Assembly (NCBI GenBank): GCA_000331325.2
Contig: CM003429.1
Location: 713,001 to 777,000, forward strand
Direction: 5' to 3'
Length of the DNA stretch: 64,000 nt
Source: Crithidia fasciculata
Lineage: Eukaryota > Euglenozoa > Kinetoplastea > Trypanosomatida > Trypanosomatidae
This document shows positions 27,745 to 38,260 of the stretch, piece after piece; position 1 is the first letter of the stretch, and each line of letters starts with the position of its first letter. The notes under the pieces were generated by a model that did no database searches, was not told where the DNA came from, and worked only from the letters and a program-made list of their open reading frames with translations. The translations under genes were made by a program, and so were the position numbers.

Positions 27745-29268
27745 TCAGTTCTCCTTGCGCAGGTAGCGGCGCTCAAGGTGCTCCTTGAAGTACTGCGTGT
27801 TCAGCGGCTCACCGGTGGCCTTTACCATGAGTTCCTGTGTTTCGTATAGTCGCCCTTGATCCCAGATCTTCTCCTTCTGCTTCGCGAAGATCGGCTCCAG
27901 GTTGCCGGTGCGGATGCACGCCTTCACAGTGTCCTCACCGAGCTCCTTCTCGATGCTGGCCATTAGCTGTGCCGCGAACATCGCACCGAGCGAGTAGGTC
28001 GGGAAGTAGCCAAACTTGGCCCCGGACCAGTGCACGTCCTGCAGGCAGCCGATGTCGTCGCGGCCCTCCGTCTCGAGGCCCAGGTACGCCTTCATCTTCT
28101 CGTTCCACACACGCGGGATGTCCTCGGCCTCCATGCGGCCCTCGATCAGATCGCGCTCCATCTCGTAGCGCAGCAGGATGTGCAGCGGGTACGACACCTC
28201 ATCGGCGCGAATGCGGATGTGGCCCGGCTTCACCACCTGGTTCAGCTTTCGGACATTCTCCACGGTGAAGGCGGGCTGGTCACCCAGATACTCCTTCAGG
28301 AACGGGACGAGGTACTCGGCAAAGGCGTCAGAGCGACCAATGATTTTCTCACCAAAGAGCGCCTGGCTCTCATCGACGCTGTGGGTGCGGACGTCGCAGA
28401 CTGGTTGGCCGAGCATCTCACGCGGGCCGCAGTTCTGCTCGTACTTGGCATGATTCGTTTCGTGGATCGTGGCAAACAGCGCCTTGTCGAAGTCGTCAGT
28501 GACGTAATTGGTGGTGATGCGGGTGTCCTCCTTTGTCATACCAGTGAAGGGGTGCGCGCTGACGTCCATGCGACCCGCCTCGAAGTCGAAGCCCCAGAGC
28601 TTCATGCAGTAGCGGCTCAACGCCTCCTGCTTCTCGATGGAGAGGGGCAGCTGCAGCGCTACTGTTTCCTGGGCCTGGTCCTTGCGGTTGGCCAGAATTT
28701 TGCGCAGCAGCTCCGGCAGCCACGACTTCACATCGGCGAAGATCGACTCCAGGGTCTCCATCGACATGCCCGACTCGTACATGTGGAACAGGGACTCGTA
28801 CAGACCGGTGCCGGAGAAGGCGGAGCGGTGCCGTGCCTCCTCACGCACCAACTCCACAATCTCCTTCAGCGTCGGCAGAAAAGCCGCGAAGTCGTTGTTC
28901 GTGCGGCACTTGGCCCAGAGAAGGCCACTGCGTGTCGTCAAGCGAGCCTTGCGCTGGACAAAGTCGTCGGGTAGCGCGTTCTCGTTGCGCCAGCGCCGCC
29001 GCATCTCGCGCAGGTTGGCCTTCTGCATCGTGCTGAGCTTCTCCTTGTCCGCCTCAGCCTGCTCTAGCCACGTCTTGACCTGTGGATCGGTGAGGAGGCT
29101 GTGCACATGGCCGTTTATCTCGGCCAGTGCGTTGCCACGAGCCTCGGCTCCCTTGGGCGGCATCATCACGCTGAGGTCCCAGCTGGCCAACATCTGCAAG
29201 TGGTTAAGGCGGTAGAGGCGGAGGAAGCGCGCCTCCAGCTCTTCGTAGGGGGTTGCGGGAGCGGACAT
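27745..29268 (-). CDS. M32 metallocarboxypeptidase, array copy D' (divergent, altered HESQ motif)
   Basis: The first gene of the array in transcription order, 507 residues, in the same subfamily as D but well diverged from it. HPF (239-241), DTRIT, the zinc site HETNH (269-273), IRIRAD and GCLQDVHW are kept. The HESQ motif reads DESQ (299-302): the zinc-ligand Glu300 is present but the preceding His is replaced by Asp. Charge reversal beside the metal ligand could change activity or metal binding. The N-terminus MSAPATPYEELEARF is slightly longer than in the other copies. The ATG is at 29266-29268; a T-rich tract in the sense strand about 80-100 bases upstream marks the trans-splice region. 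The protein ends KEN instead of KED. Confidence 0.94.
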   Translation of the reverse strand: MSAPATPYEELEARFLRLYRLNHLQMLASWDLSVMMPPKGAEARGNALAEINGHVHSLLTDPQVKTWLEQAEADKEKLSTMQKANLREMRRRWRNENALPDDFVQRKARLTTRSGLLWAKCRTNNDFAAFLPTLKEIVELVREEARHRSAFSGTGLYESLFHMYESGMSMETLESIFADVKSWLPELLRKILANRKDQAQETVALQLPLSIEKQEALSRYCMKLWGFDFEAGRMDVSAHPFTGMTKEDTRITTNYVTDDFDKALFATIHETNHAKYEQNCGPREMLGQPVCDVRTHSVDESQALFGEKIIGRSDAFAEYLVPFLKEYLGDQPAFTVENVRKLNQVVKPGHIRIRADEVSYPLHILLRYEMERDLIEGRMEAEDIPRVWNEKMKAYLGLETEGRDDIGCLQDVHWSGAKFGYFPTYSLGAMFAAQLMASIEKELGEDTVKACIRTGNLEPIFAKQKEKIWDQGRLYETQELMVKATGEPLNTQYFKEHLERRYLRKEN

Positions 29269-31012
29269 GTTGCCGTCGGTGTGTGTGTGGTTGCGTGCGT
29301 GTATTAGTGAGTGAAGGGTGTTCGATAGGCTTACGGGTGCACGTTTGTAAGAGAAAAAAAATGAGGTGGGTCGAAAGAGGACAGAAAAAAATAGAAAAAT
29401 GAGTTTGTGTTGTGGAAGGCGGATAAGAGAGAGCGGCTGCACAAGATGTGGTTCGCGGTAAGGTACCTCTGAAATTTTTTTTTCCTTTCCCCACCATCCG
29501 TGCGATGTTACTCAAGCGAGAGGGAATAGAAGAGGGGATTAAATAAGAAAAGAGGATGGAGGTTCAAGAGGACAGACTTAAGACGTGTGCGGTGCAGCTT
29601 TTTTTTAACGCAAGAGCCGATACCCATGCAGCGAGAGAGACAAAGAACCCACTCTTCACTGCAGCTTTGCTAGTGTGTTGTGTATGCGTGCGTAGGGAGC
29701 TAACCCCGCCGCATACGAGTCGAGAGAGAGAGACGCGCAGCCATCCACAGGCGACGCCGCTGACACCGCCATAAATTCACAAGGGCGGCGCCACTCTCAC
29801 TCCATGCGCGAGAAAAAAAAAAGACGAGCGGTTTGCGAAAGCGAACTCGTTTCTTCACCTTTAACATCACCTCTGCACGTTTCTTGCAGGCACATTAATT
29901 TCTTTCTTTGCGATCTCTCCCTCTTTCAGATTTTTTTTCTGTCCGGCTTTCAATTGATGGCAATGCCATATCACAGCAAAGGTAAGAGAAAAAAAAAATA
30001 GTGTTCATGGAAGAAAAAAGATAAAAAAGACCTTTATGCCGTCCTTCTACAGTACATCAGAAGACAATGAAAGTACTCTACCAGTTTTTTTATTTTAGTT
30101 GGAGAAGCACGGAGGAGGGAGGAGAACCAGAAGTATTAAACAGACACACCCACACAGACACGGACATAGAGGCGCGAACACAGACGTCTCTCTCGCTATT
30201 TCTCTACTTCATTCGGAGATTGGGGAGTGTAAAGCTGGAGGGAGAGAAAAATGGAATTTAAAAGGAATGCAGAGCAGAAGTCGGAACAGTGAAGAATTAC
30301 ACGCAAATGGCAAGAATCGAAAGCTATACTAAAACAACAACAACAACAACAACAGCAATATGAAGTGTCGGGCAAAAAAAAAAAAAGGAAACGATGGTGC
30401 GTCTGCGGTACAAAACAAAAACCAAAGTAAGGTGCCCAGGAAAAACTGAGTTTTAGAAAAAGATATACCTTTTTTTTTTCTTACAGGAAAGAGAAGTACT
30501 CAAGCTACGACAAACAGAAGAAGAAGAATCGCATCCGTAAATGTAAATGTAGTTTAGACACTGCGAGCGGGCTCGCGCGCGACATGAGCAAAACGGAGCC
30601 CGAGCCTTTTTTTTTTCGGGTAAAACCACATACACACACGTACAAGCGAAGGAAGAGAAAGAACTTAACCACGCCACCTTGACCGGTGAGAGAGAGGGGT
30701 GAAAAGAAAGACAAACGGCAATATTTTGCTTCTCACGCGAAAAAACGATTGGTGTTCGGTTCTACGTCTTCCGAAACCGTCGCAGCGTCCTATATGCTTT
30801 TCATCTCATCTCTCCGCTCTTCCTACCTACAAGACAGTGCAGGTGCGTTTCCTCTAAAAAAAGCAACGCAGAGTGATGCAACAGGCAGTCACAACCCCTC
30901 GGACGGCGATGTAAGAAGCAGAAGAAAAAGAAGAATGCAAAAGAGAGAGAAAAAAAAAGGTGAAATAAATTGAGGGCCTCTTTTGATTTTATCGAGTATT
31001 CTTTTTTTTTTT
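29269..31012. other. 1.7-kb intergenic spacer
   Basis: Borders the array on its upstream side. Low-complexity A-rich and T-rich stretches, including a short AAC repeat near 30333-30352. No gene supported on either strand. Confidence 0.6.
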
Positions 31013-32161
31013 TTAGAAGGCGGTGCAGCCTTGGTTGTGCGCCTTCGACTCCCGTCGTCCCTTCTTTGGTGCGACGGGCCACCGCTTCTCCTTCACGGCC
31101 TCTTTGCGCGCTCTCTCTCGAGCGACTGCGGCATCACGTGTTGACGTCCCCTCTGCAACTGCTGCTGCTGCTGCTGCTTCCGCTGTTGGCGTGGTGGCTG
31201 TCGAGTTCTTTGGCGACGACTGCGGCGTGCCGCGGCTGCGTGGTGGCTGCAGCGGCGCGGCGGTTCCTCGTCGCGACCCGGTTGGGCTGGCTGGTGGTGC
31301 GTGGGACGGCGGCCCGCGCTGCTGCGAGAGAGGGGCTCTCGGGGACAGAGAAACAAGGCTCCGCTCGTCGTCTTGCGCGGCCTTCACGGCGCGGCTGTGC
31401 TCACACTGCACCCGCAGCGTTGACGGTAGGTCCCTCGTTGCGCAGCGCTCCGGCGGAGTTGCCGCGTAGTCGGAGGCTACTGCGACTTCATCTCGCCCGT
31501 TCGTCCCATCGTGTTCAGAGGAGCTGCTTAGAGCGGAGGTGCGACCCGGCGTGATGTTTGGCGTGCTGTCGGTGCTGAAGCCGCGCTGCACGTGCCGCGG
31601 GGTCAGGTACTGCGCGACGGTGCCTATGTACAGGAGGAGGTCACGCTCGTCTGCCGGACCGGGCAGCTGCAGGGCCGCGGCGCGGAGACAAGTCAGTAGG
31701 CTGCTGTGCCAGCCAAAGAGTTCGAGAGCAACGCAAAACGCAATTTCATCGTGGAGAAGTCCAGCGTCTTCGTCCCCTGCTCCCCAGGCTGTGCACCGCG
31801 CCACCACCTGCGCCACGACCTCCCGCACCTGTGCGTTGCACTCCTTGAAGAAGTCGGCGTTGCGCTGGTGCAGTGTGGCTGCCCAGCACACCATTGAAGT
31901 CATGAGGTGGAAGGGCGTGACGGTGCCGTCGACGGCGACGGACTGCCGCACGCTGCGCACCATGCACGTCGCCTCCCACTCCTTGTTAGCCCGCTTGGCG
32001 GCTGTCCAGAGGTCGGTGTAGTCGTCGATTGTCGCCGGCCGCGTCTCTGCGTCATCGGCGTGGCGGTAGGAGTCGAAGAGCTGATCGAGCGAGACGGAGG
32101 CGTCGTGCACCAGCAGCCCGCCCCACAGCCGAGTAAAGTCTTTAAACGATGATGCTGTCAT
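31013..32161 (-). CDS. hypothetical protein, 382 aa, possible C-terminal prenylation box
   Basis: No known domain is recognised. Roughly residues 1-185 are a well-folded, mostly helical region (SFKDFTRLWGGLL, DDYTDLWTAAKRANKEW, LHDEIAFCVALELFGWHSS). The rest is Ser/Pro/Ala-rich, turning strongly basic (RERARKEAVKEKRW). The protein ends GCTAF, where CTAF has the form of a CaaX box with Phe at the last position, acceptable to farnesyl- or geranylgeranyl-transferases. Together with the basic stretch before it, this suggests membrane attachment, but it is inference. The start at 32159-32161 follows an acceptor at 32197-32198. The gene sits directly upstream of the carboxypeptidase array. Confidence 0.75.
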   Translation of the reverse strand: MTASSFKDFTRLWGGLLVHDASVSLDQLFDSYRHADDAETRPATIDDYTDLWTAAKRANKEWEATCMVRSVRQSVAVDGTVTPFHLMTSMVCWAATLHQRNADFFKECNAQVREVVAQVVARCTAWGAGDEDAGLLHDEIAFCVALELFGWHSSLLTCLRAAALQLPGPADERDLLLYIGTVAQYLTPRHVQRGFSTDSTPNITPGRTSALSSSSEHDGTNGRDEVAVASDYAATPPERCATRDLPSTLRVQCEHSRAVKAAQDDERSLVSLSPRAPLSQQRGPPSHAPPASPTGSRRGTAAPLQPPRSRGTPQSSPKNSTATTPTAEAAAAAAVAEGTSTRDAAVARERARKEAVKEKRWPVAPKKGRRESKAHNQGCTAF

Positions 32162-34055
32162 GATGACGACGAGTATCAAGAAAAAAGCAGGTGTCACTTG
32201 AAAAAAAAGAAGAGAAAGATACTGAGTCACACTTTACAACGATGTACAAGTCGGCGGGAGCTCCACACTACACTTCCCTTCTTCTTTCGTTCCACTCGTT
32301 CACTTCGATTCAAAAAAGAAAAAACGAGCGGTGGTGCACGAGAAGAGAGAGAGAGTAGCTGCGTGTGTGGGAGAGAAACAGGACGACCACAGCGACAGCA
32401 AAAAAATAATAATAATATAGAAGCGGCCGGACGAAATGGCAAGAGGAAACGAAGATAACCAAAAAAAGGACAAACGATGAGTGACTCGCGGCCCCTTTTT
32501 GCCTTTCCTTTCTTTCCTTTTCGTTGAAGAATATAAAAAAGACGCGTTGAGAGAGAGTGAGAGAACGAGGGAGGGAAGTCTAGCCGAATCAGAGAGAGAG
32601 TTGCAAGGAGGGAAGAAAGCCTACAGTAACAGAAGCAGCGGACGTGTCGTGTGGCAACGCGTGCCTAAAGATGAGGGACCACGTGATCAGCAAAGAGAAA
32701 AAAAAAACGCAATCGAGAAAACTGAACAGAGAGAGGTAGAGAGAGAGAAAGAGGGACAGCGTATACCGGCGCGTGTCGCGTGTGGTGGGAAGCAATTAAA
32801 GGAGAAAACTAGAATAAAAAAAGAGCACTATTTGGAATGAAGAAGAATAAAACCTTTTTTTTTGCAAAATGTCTTGAATTTTTCTTTTACAAAAAAAATG
32901 CGTATTATATATCCGTATAAAGAAAGGAGAAAAGGCAAATAGTAGAGAAAGAGAAACTTTGAGGGCAAATTGGTATATCGCACACGTCCACGATCAACAC
33001 ACCCCCACGCACACACACACCGACCTTAAACAAAGAGAAGAATGAAATAGCAAAGAACAGGAAGAAGCGAAAATGAGAGAGTACAAGAGAGACTAGTGAG
33101 TTGTGTAGTTGGTAGTTTTAAACGTAGAGAGTAATGGATTGAGATACAGATGGAGAGCCTGTTGACTTACATTTACACACACACACACATATACAAACAC
33201 ACACGTTAATGCGTAGCGTGTTCACCCGAAGTGTTCGGTGCTGGGGAGTGACGGAGGGAGAGCGATTAAGTTGCGTCGGATAAGTCAGCGAGATATTTAC
33301 GAGAGGGGACGAGAAAGGAGAGTAAAGAGGGTAGCGCAGGGAGAGTGAGAAAGAAAGCAACTGTCAGCTGTCAGATAGACGTGCACATTACCACACCCGC
33401 AGTCGCTACGGTGACTTTGTCAACCGGCTGGGTGCGTGTGTGGGCTGAGCATCAAGCAACGTTTCCTGTACAAAGGAAAAAGGGGGAATAGGTAAAATAG
33501 TCAGGTGCGTTTCTTTTTTTATAGGCGTCCTGTCTTGAGTTCTCAGCCAGGCTACCCCTTCATGAGCCGACTGCAAAAAGAAAGAAAAAAAAGAAACGTT
33601 TAGGAGTCAGTAAGTCGCTTTTCGCTTTTTCTTTCTCAAGACTTCGTATTTCGCTTTTGAGCTTTTTGATGTAGTTCTGAGCCTGTAAACAACTGTCACT
33701 CCCCTCTTTCTCACACACTCTCTCTCCCCTCTCGCTACGTGTGCACAGGCTCCACGTCTGGGCCGACCGGGAAAGAGAGTTTCACAACATCGATCAACAA
33801 AGCACGCAATTGCCACGTCGTGCGCCACCGCGGCGCATCGCCTCTCATCCAGCAACAACAACCATGAAAAAAAAAACCGGAATAAAAGAAGAACGCTTTC
33901 GCACGCTCATCAGCAAGAAGAGAACAAGAATAAAAGAGCGTGCGTGAAAAAAGAAACAAAGGGACAAATAATGCGTCAGCCAACGAGTGCTAAACACGAG
34001 AGGGAGGTACACATAGCGAGAAATAAGGGGCACCGCACCCGGCATCCTACTCTCT
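32162..34055. other. 1.9-kb intergenic spacer
   Basis: Purine-rich on +, with GA repeats, a TAA tract near 32405-32418 and short CA runs near 33010-33020 and 33176-33188. No gene seen. It lies between the 382-aa gene and SURF1. Confidence 0.6.
32197..32198 (-). promoter_or_regulatory. probable spliced-leader acceptor (AG)
   Basis: Sense strand: TTTCTCTTCTTTTTTTTCAAG, then a 35-base UTR before the 382-aa gene. Confidence 0.65.
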
Positions 34056-35102
34056 CTACTTGATGGGTCGGCTCTCCTCCTCGCCTTCCTTAGTGGAAGA
34101 TGACGTCGACGACTTGCCGATGTCGATCTGCGCCGCTGCCGCAGCCGGGCTAATCTTCTTCAGCTTCTCCACCTCCGCCACCGCCTGCATGTACGCCCGC
34201 GCCTCGTCCTGCCGCTTCGTCTCCAGCCGCATCGACTGCTTATCCACGAACTTGCGCAGCGCGAACAAGTCCCGCTGGCGGCGCCAGCAGCGCAGCATCC
34301 CGTAGAGCGAGCCGGCAGCCACCGAGAACCAGAACACAACGTACATGGAGTGCACGACGGGGGTGAGGTGCACGTAGGTGACCTCGTCCACCTCGCGACG
34401 ACGGGGCCAGGCGTGTCCGCGCACCATGCGCTGGTCGTCACCCGAGAAGTCTTCGAGAACCTCAACGTAGTAGTGGTGTGCGCCGTGCTGCTTTACGCTC
34501 GCGTCCAGCGCGTCTGGTCCCCAGCGGCGGCGGTAGTAAGCCACCGCCATGTTCCACGGACGCATCGCCAGCCAGGAGAGGTCGGCGGCCACCGGGCCCT
34601 CGTTGTCAGGGCTCGGGCCCCAGAAGAGCGACCCGCCCAAGAACTCCTCCTTTCGCAGAATCCCCCGCACCTGCGCGGCGGAGAAGCCCTCACCGATGTA
34701 CTGCGACAGCATCGTGCGGTGCTTGCCGGCGTCGATCGGCACCCAGCCGCGGTTCACCATCACGAACTCACCCGTGTTGGCGATCTCGAATGGGGTCATG
34801 ACAAGGAAGCCGCCACGGCTCTCATCCTCGTTCGCCGCACCCTTGTACGACGGGATCGACCGCGGGCCCACCAGGCAGGAGCCCTCGTTGTCGTAGGAGC
34901 CAGAGAGCCGCACCCGACGGAATTCACAGTCGTTGACCGTTGAGTCTGGTGGTGGCAGGTTCTCGAGCGGCTCCTTGCCAAGGTTCTTGTGGTTCTCCAT
35001 CAGCTGACGCTTCTGCCCACGGCGGAAGATTTGCCAGATGCCAGCGTTGAAGGACATGACACTGGTGCAGAGGAACATAATCCCCATGTAGTCGGGCCGC
35101 AT
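34056..35102 (-). CDS. SURF1: SURF1-like cytochrome c oxidase assembly protein
   Basis: SURF1 is an inner-membrane mitochondrial factor that helps insert haem a and build cytochrome c oxidase. This 348-residue protein has the expected plan. Transmembrane helix 1 at about 6-24 runs into GIWQIFRRGQKRQL (21-34). A soluble intermembrane domain with VNRGWVP (116-122) follows, then YYVEV near 211-215. Transmembrane helix 2 (about 248-270) starts after HLTPVVHSMY. A basic, Lys/Ser-rich tail of about 80 residues extends beyond helix 2 and looks trypanosomatid-specific. There is no long cleavable presequence; helix 1 starts almost at the N-terminus. The gene indicates the organism keeps a working cytochrome oxidase. 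Confidence 0.9.
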   Translation of the reverse strand: MRPDYMGIMFLCTSVMSFNAGIWQIFRRGQKRQLMENHKNLGKEPLENLPPPDSTVNDCEFRRVRLSGSYDNEGSCLVGPRSIPSYKGAANEDESRGGFLVMTPFEIANTGEFVMVNRGWVPIDAGKHRTMLSQYIGEGFSAAQVRGILRKEEFLGGSLFWGPSPDNEGPVAADLSWLAMRPWNMAVAYYRRRWGPDALDASVKQHGAHHYYVEVLEDFSGDDQRMVRGHAWPRRREVDEVTYVHLTPVVHSMYVVFWFSVAAGSLYGMLRCWRRQRDLFALRKFVDKQSMRLETKRQDEARAYMQAVAEVEKLKKISPAAAAAQIDIGKSSTSSSTKEGEEESRPIK

Positions 35103-36091
35103 GGTTGCTCAGGTAAGGCAAGGGCCCCGAAGTGGGACCCGGTGTGTAGGGAATGAGGTGTGAAGGTGCGTGCCTGTGTGCGCACTGAGGCTGATTTCAG
35201 TCACCTAGGCGGTGCCACGGGTGAGGAAGAACAGAGAGAAAGAGAGTGAGAAAAAAGGAAAAAAAAACGGGATGTATCGCGGATGTGAAGAGAGGTGCCA
35301 AGGTGGTTTGAGTGCTCGCTGCTGCGCAATGCTTCAAAACACGCCTTGCACAGAAAGGGCGAAAGACAAAGAATAATGCTAAATTAATGGGGACAAGTGA
35401 AACTCAAAGTTCTGCGCTGTGCCGGCGATTGCAGTGTTGGGAAGGAAGAAGAGAAGGGAGAAAGAGAGAGGAAGAGAAAAAAGGGAATAGCGCAGTACTC
35501 CATGCAGTGATTGAATCCGTTAACGTGCGCCTCAGACATCCCCACAGAAGAAAAAAAATGAACAGCATTTAGAAGGGCGACTGCTTCACACGGTCCAGCC
35601 GATGACTCTCGTCAAATATGCTAGATCATACATTTACTGCGCTTACCAGCGTAGCAGTAAAAACGATTAGAGCGCGCACACACACATCGCATTCCCAGCA
35701 CTCCTCGCGGCAACGTGCTTTCATTCTTATTATTTTTTTCCATTGTCGACCGTTCACGTCTATGAGCCGCAGCTAAACAGCTTACATCGTATCAAAGACA
35801 AAAAAGAAGGAAAGCAAAAAGGGGGCAGCAACGAGTATGCCCAGCGGGTACAGGTGCTAGGTGGAGTACATCGACGCACATCTGCGCGACACTGCAGTGC
35901 CAACAGCCTCTACAGCTGTGGCACCCGCCTCACTCCCTACTCCTTTGCCCCTCAGTGCTTCTTAAAGGTCCACTTCAGCGTTGAACCACCACCACCGCCC
36001 CAACCACAACAATACAGTAAAGCCACTAGAGCAATAAGCAGGAAAAGGAGGAAAAAAAACAGGTGATCTAAAGCGAAGGGCACCGTTTTTC
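35103..36091. other. intergenic spacer
   Basis: About 1 kb, AG-rich on +, with no supported gene. It includes the SURF1 5' UTR (nearest AG a few bases upstream of the ATG) and the 3' UTR of the 156-aa gene. Confidence 0.6.
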
Positions 36092-36562
36092 TCAAGCGCT
36101 GGTAGAAGCGTGTGGATCGCTTGGGGTGCGCAGCGAGGGCTCCACCTCGGTGTAAAGCCGCTTCATCTCGAAGAAGTAGTTCCGCGACTCCTCCACGGCA
36201 TCGGCGTACACGTCGCACTTGGCGCGTAGGCGCTGCAGCTCGGCATAAAGAGCCAGGACCCGCGCATCCTTGTCCGTCTTCTCAATCGACTCGCAGCACA
36301 GCTTCGCCTCTGTGGTGAAGTGATTGCCGTCGCGCTGCCACTGCAGCCGCTGCGCGCGTTCCTCGTCGAGCTTGCGCTGCAGCATCGCGTTCTCGGCCTT
36401 GAGAAGTTTGTTCTGCCGATGGAGGTCCTCGTACTCGCGGCGCTCGACCGATGTGAGGGCGGGGCTGCTGCTGGTGCTGACGGCCACGCTGGCGGCGTCG
36501 GAGGGGGCCGCCGTAGCCGGACACGCTGAGGCGGAGGAGGATGATGGAGCAGATGTGCTCAT
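36092..36562 (-). CDS. small coiled-coil hypothetical protein, 156 aa
   Basis: Not recognised by family. Residues 1-40 are Ser/Ala-rich and disordered. Residues ~42-140 form an almost unbroken charged helix (ERREYEDLHRQNKLLKAEN, QRKLDEERAQRLQWQRDG, YAELQRLRAKCDVYADAVEE) with leucine-type spacing, so a coiled-coil dimer is expected. The tail is short and Ser/Pro-rich. An AG two bases before the ATG at 36560-36562, preceded by a pyrimidine stretch, would give a very short 5' UTR if it is the acceptor. A structural or adaptor role is likely. Confidence 0.7.
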   Translation of the reverse strand: MSTSAPSSSSASACPATAAPSDAASVAVSTSSSPALTSVERREYEDLHRQNKLLKAENAMLQRKLDEERAQRLQWQRDGNHFTTEAKLCCESIEKTDKDARVLALYAELQRLRAKCDVYADAVEESRNYFFEMKRLYTEVEPSLRTPSDPHASTSA

Positions 36563-38260
36563 GGCTGTAAGGAGACAAGAAATCAATTACAGTAATAATA
36601 TGTTTTTGGCGTTCGGCGATGTGGATATCCGTGTATGTGTGTGTCCGTGTTGTGTGCGGAGTGTTTCTTTGGTGGCGCTGGCTTGGCAGTACGTGAATAT
36701 ACTAGGGACCAATAAAGAGAGAGAGAGAGGGAAAAAAGTGTTGCGAAGTGGAAGAAATTAGTTAAGAAGAGTTGTGTGTATGTGTGTGCCGTTGATGCAT
36801 TTTTCTTAGTCCTTGCAATTCGCGGCATGAGGTGCAAGACGCTTCGCATCCCCATGCCATCGTCGGTTTTGTTTTCCTTTTTCGAATTCGGCTTCCTTTC
36901 TCTACAGACGAAATTCTAAGCTTGCTTAGCACTGCTACGTGAACAGCAACGATGAATCACGCATCGGTGCGTTACGATGCGCGCCATACAATAACCTAAT
37001 TTTTTTTTTCTCACAAGTAGTGCAGCATAGTTAATGCTAATAAAAAAACATAGTTATCGTCTTCACGGAAGTACACTTCCGCTTCTCTTAATCTTTTCCA
37101 GCGCTAGCTCTACGACGCACGCCGCCTTCACCGTACTCGGTGTCTCCCGAGCACGAAAAAAGAAAGAAAAGAAAAAAAAAAAAGAGCATAAAAAATACTT
37201 GACTGAGAGCGCCTTCTTTCATGTTGAAATGGAGAGAAAAAAGAAAGAAAGAAAAAAGAAACGAAGCAAAAGAAAGATGAAGTTATAGTTGATCAAGAGG
37301 AGTTTCATCGGGGACGCACAAGAAAAAAATAGACGCGTTGTGTTCGACTTATAATTTAGGTACGCTTTCCTTCTTCTCGTATGACGCCGGCGGCGATGTT
37401 CACAGAGAACGCACCCAAAGACGGAATAGATAGAAAGGGCCCGGAAAAGCCGAGGCAGCCGGGATTGGCGATGACAAGAGGGGACGACAACGCAGGAAAC
37501 AGTTGAGGGAAATCAGAGTAAAGAAGAGAAAAGAAGAAGAAGACAAGAGCAACTCCATTGGAGAGTGTACAGTCAACGACGACAACACAACAGCACAAAG
37601 ATGTCTAACTAACACAAACGGGTGATGCAGAGTTCTGAGTAAACAAACAAACAAAAAAAAGTCAACGACGACAAAGAGAAAAAGTAGTTGTAGCGTTTAG
37701 TTGGAGGAAGGCACAGTGAGAGAACGATGCGCAGACGAGCACAGGCACAAGAAGGAAGCCAGATCAGAGCATCATGATTCCTAAAAAAAAAAAAAAAAAT
37801 GGCAGCGCAAAGTCTTTTAAAAAGCGTTTTAGAGAAAAAACCAAAATACTTCTCTAATTGAGGATGAACTTATCAATAAACCCTTAATTGAGACGAAGTT
37901 TAAGTTGATCGCTTGCATCGTCTTCTATTTTATCCGCGATGTTTCTCACACATTGCATTTTTTGTTGCATGTCACACACATATGATATGCATGCACACGT
38001 TAGCGTGTGAGTTTAACAAGCACCACAGCAAGCAGCCGTCCGCTTCTCTCGCAATCAGAAAGAAAAATAATAAAGAGGACAAAGAGGACAAAGAAATAAA
38101 ATTAAAGGCAGATACAAAGGCAGCAGCTCAGCGATGAAACGGTGAAACAACCAAAATTGCTTTTGTTCTCTTTGTTAGATGGCAGCGCACAGGAGGATCC
38201 TCCTCGCCATGTCACTTTACCCCCGCGGCTGTCGTCACAAGAGAGAGAGAGACTTACACT
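36563..38260. other. 1.7-kb intergenic spacer
   Basis: AT-rich with a 16-base A run near 37783-37798 and AAAG repeats near 37156-37180 and 37236-37265. No gene seen on either strand. Confidence 0.6.
36565..36566 (-). promoter_or_regulatory. possible spliced-leader acceptor (AG) with a 2-base 5' UTR
   Basis: Sense strand: GATTTCTTGTCTCCTTACAG, then CC and the ATG. The fit to an acceptor is good, but the UTR would be unusually short. Confidence 0.45.

Noticed and set aside
29269-34055. A possible strand-switch region or convergent gene
   Set aside because: Genes on both sides are on the minus strand, and no + strand frame has domain or composition support.
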